A DNA stretch of 64,000 nt, taken from Entrophospora sp. SA101. Taxonomy: Eukaryota > Glomeromycota > Glomeromycetes > Entrophosporales > Entrophosporaceae. The stretch lies in NCBI GenBank assembly GCA_958430865.1, contig CAUDNR010002635.1:7465-71464 (forward strand). The letters run 5' to 3'. Below are positions 63,659-64,000 of the stretch, piece after piece. Every line of letters begins with the position of its first letter. Positions within the stretch are counted from its first letter, which is position 1. A program made the position numbers and the translations under genes. The notes beneath the pieces are model-generated. The model searched no databases and was not told the DNA's origin. It saw nothing but the letters and a program-made list of their open reading frames with translations.

Positions 63659-64000
63659 ATGATAAAAAAGCCAAACAGTTCCATTAGATTACCGGTTGAA
63701 TGTGTTGAAGGAATCTTGCAATTTCTTGAGGATGATATAGAATCACTTCATTCATGTGTTTTAGTTAACCGACTTTGGTGTAGGTCAGGAATTTCATTAC
63801 TATGGAGCCAGCCATTTTCATTTGTTGGGAGACGAGCACATAAAATTATAGATGTTTACATACTGTTTCTAACTGATGAAAAAAAAGAAGTGTTAACCAA
63901 TATAGGATTTAATAATATCATCGATAATGATAACAATAATGACAATGAAAACAAAAAAACATTATTTAATTATCCAAAGTTCTTTAAAAGACTAGACATT
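63659..64000 (+). CDS. F-box protein, third copy, cut by the window edge
   Basis: First 114 codons of the F-box gene (RLPVECVEGILQFLEDD onwards), identical to 20177-20518; continues beyond the window. Confidence 0.85.
   Translation, partial: MIKKPNSSIRLPVECVEGILQFLEDDIESLHSCVLVNRLWCRSGISLLWSQPFSFVGRRAHKIIDVYILFLTDEKKEVLTNIGFNNIIDNDNNNDNENKKTLFNYPKFFKRLDI

Overview
The window looks like nuclear DNA of a glomeromycotan (arbuscular mycorrhizal) fungus, most like Rhizophagus. This is inferred from the very AT-rich sequence, short GT-AG introns in almost every gene, a local family of TKL-like protein kinases with a short Cys-rich N-terminus, a long F-box protein, and dense hAT and other DNA-transposon debris. 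No species was confirmed by a search.

Left part (1-12.2 kb), ordinary genes: the 3' part of a VPS13 lipid-transfer gene (+), then a convergent coiled-coil spindle-pole-body/centrosome gene ending in a PACT domain (-). At 12.3-15.4 kb there is a decayed TnpB/Fanzor C-terminus, an intact 2.3-kb DNA transposon with perfect 32-bp terminal inverted repeats and a 604-aa DDE-like protein, and a broken kinase tail.

Housekeeping block (15.9-24.5 kb): DR1/NC2-beta, NDUFS7 (complex I PSST), a small orphan ORF, an F-box gene, and LYS9 (saccharopine reductase). A hAT-like relic and the 5' half of a kinase gene follow, and the kinase is cut at 27,953 by the gag end of an LTR retrotransposon. The whole block 14,902-27,953 (13,052 bp) recurs in inverted orientation at 49,606-62,657, with every paired feature at coordinates summing to 77,559, so no net indel. 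A third partial copy lies at 62,668-64,000 and itself folds back.

Middle (28-49.6 kb), accessory: a truncated LTR element, a hAT transposase pseudogene with a nested MITE, kinase genes and fragments (K1 at 33 kb, K2 at 36 kb, K3 at 46 kb, K4 at 49 kb) with mosaic relationships, a 7-copy tandem array of roughly 270-355-bp units (40.6-42.6 kb), a second MITE, and about 2.5 kb of apparently non-coding DNA. A 2.74-kb direct repeat links 30,612-33,353 with 46,933-49,674.

Two 10-N gaps (45,174-45,183; 62,658-62,667) divide the window into three contigs. The large inverted copy ends exactly at a gap. The simplest reading is that contig 2 is an alternative copy (other haplotype or nucleus, or a recent segmental duplicate) of the 15-28 kb region, scaffolded in reverse. 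Duplicate genes should therefore not be counted as independent paralogues until read coverage is checked.
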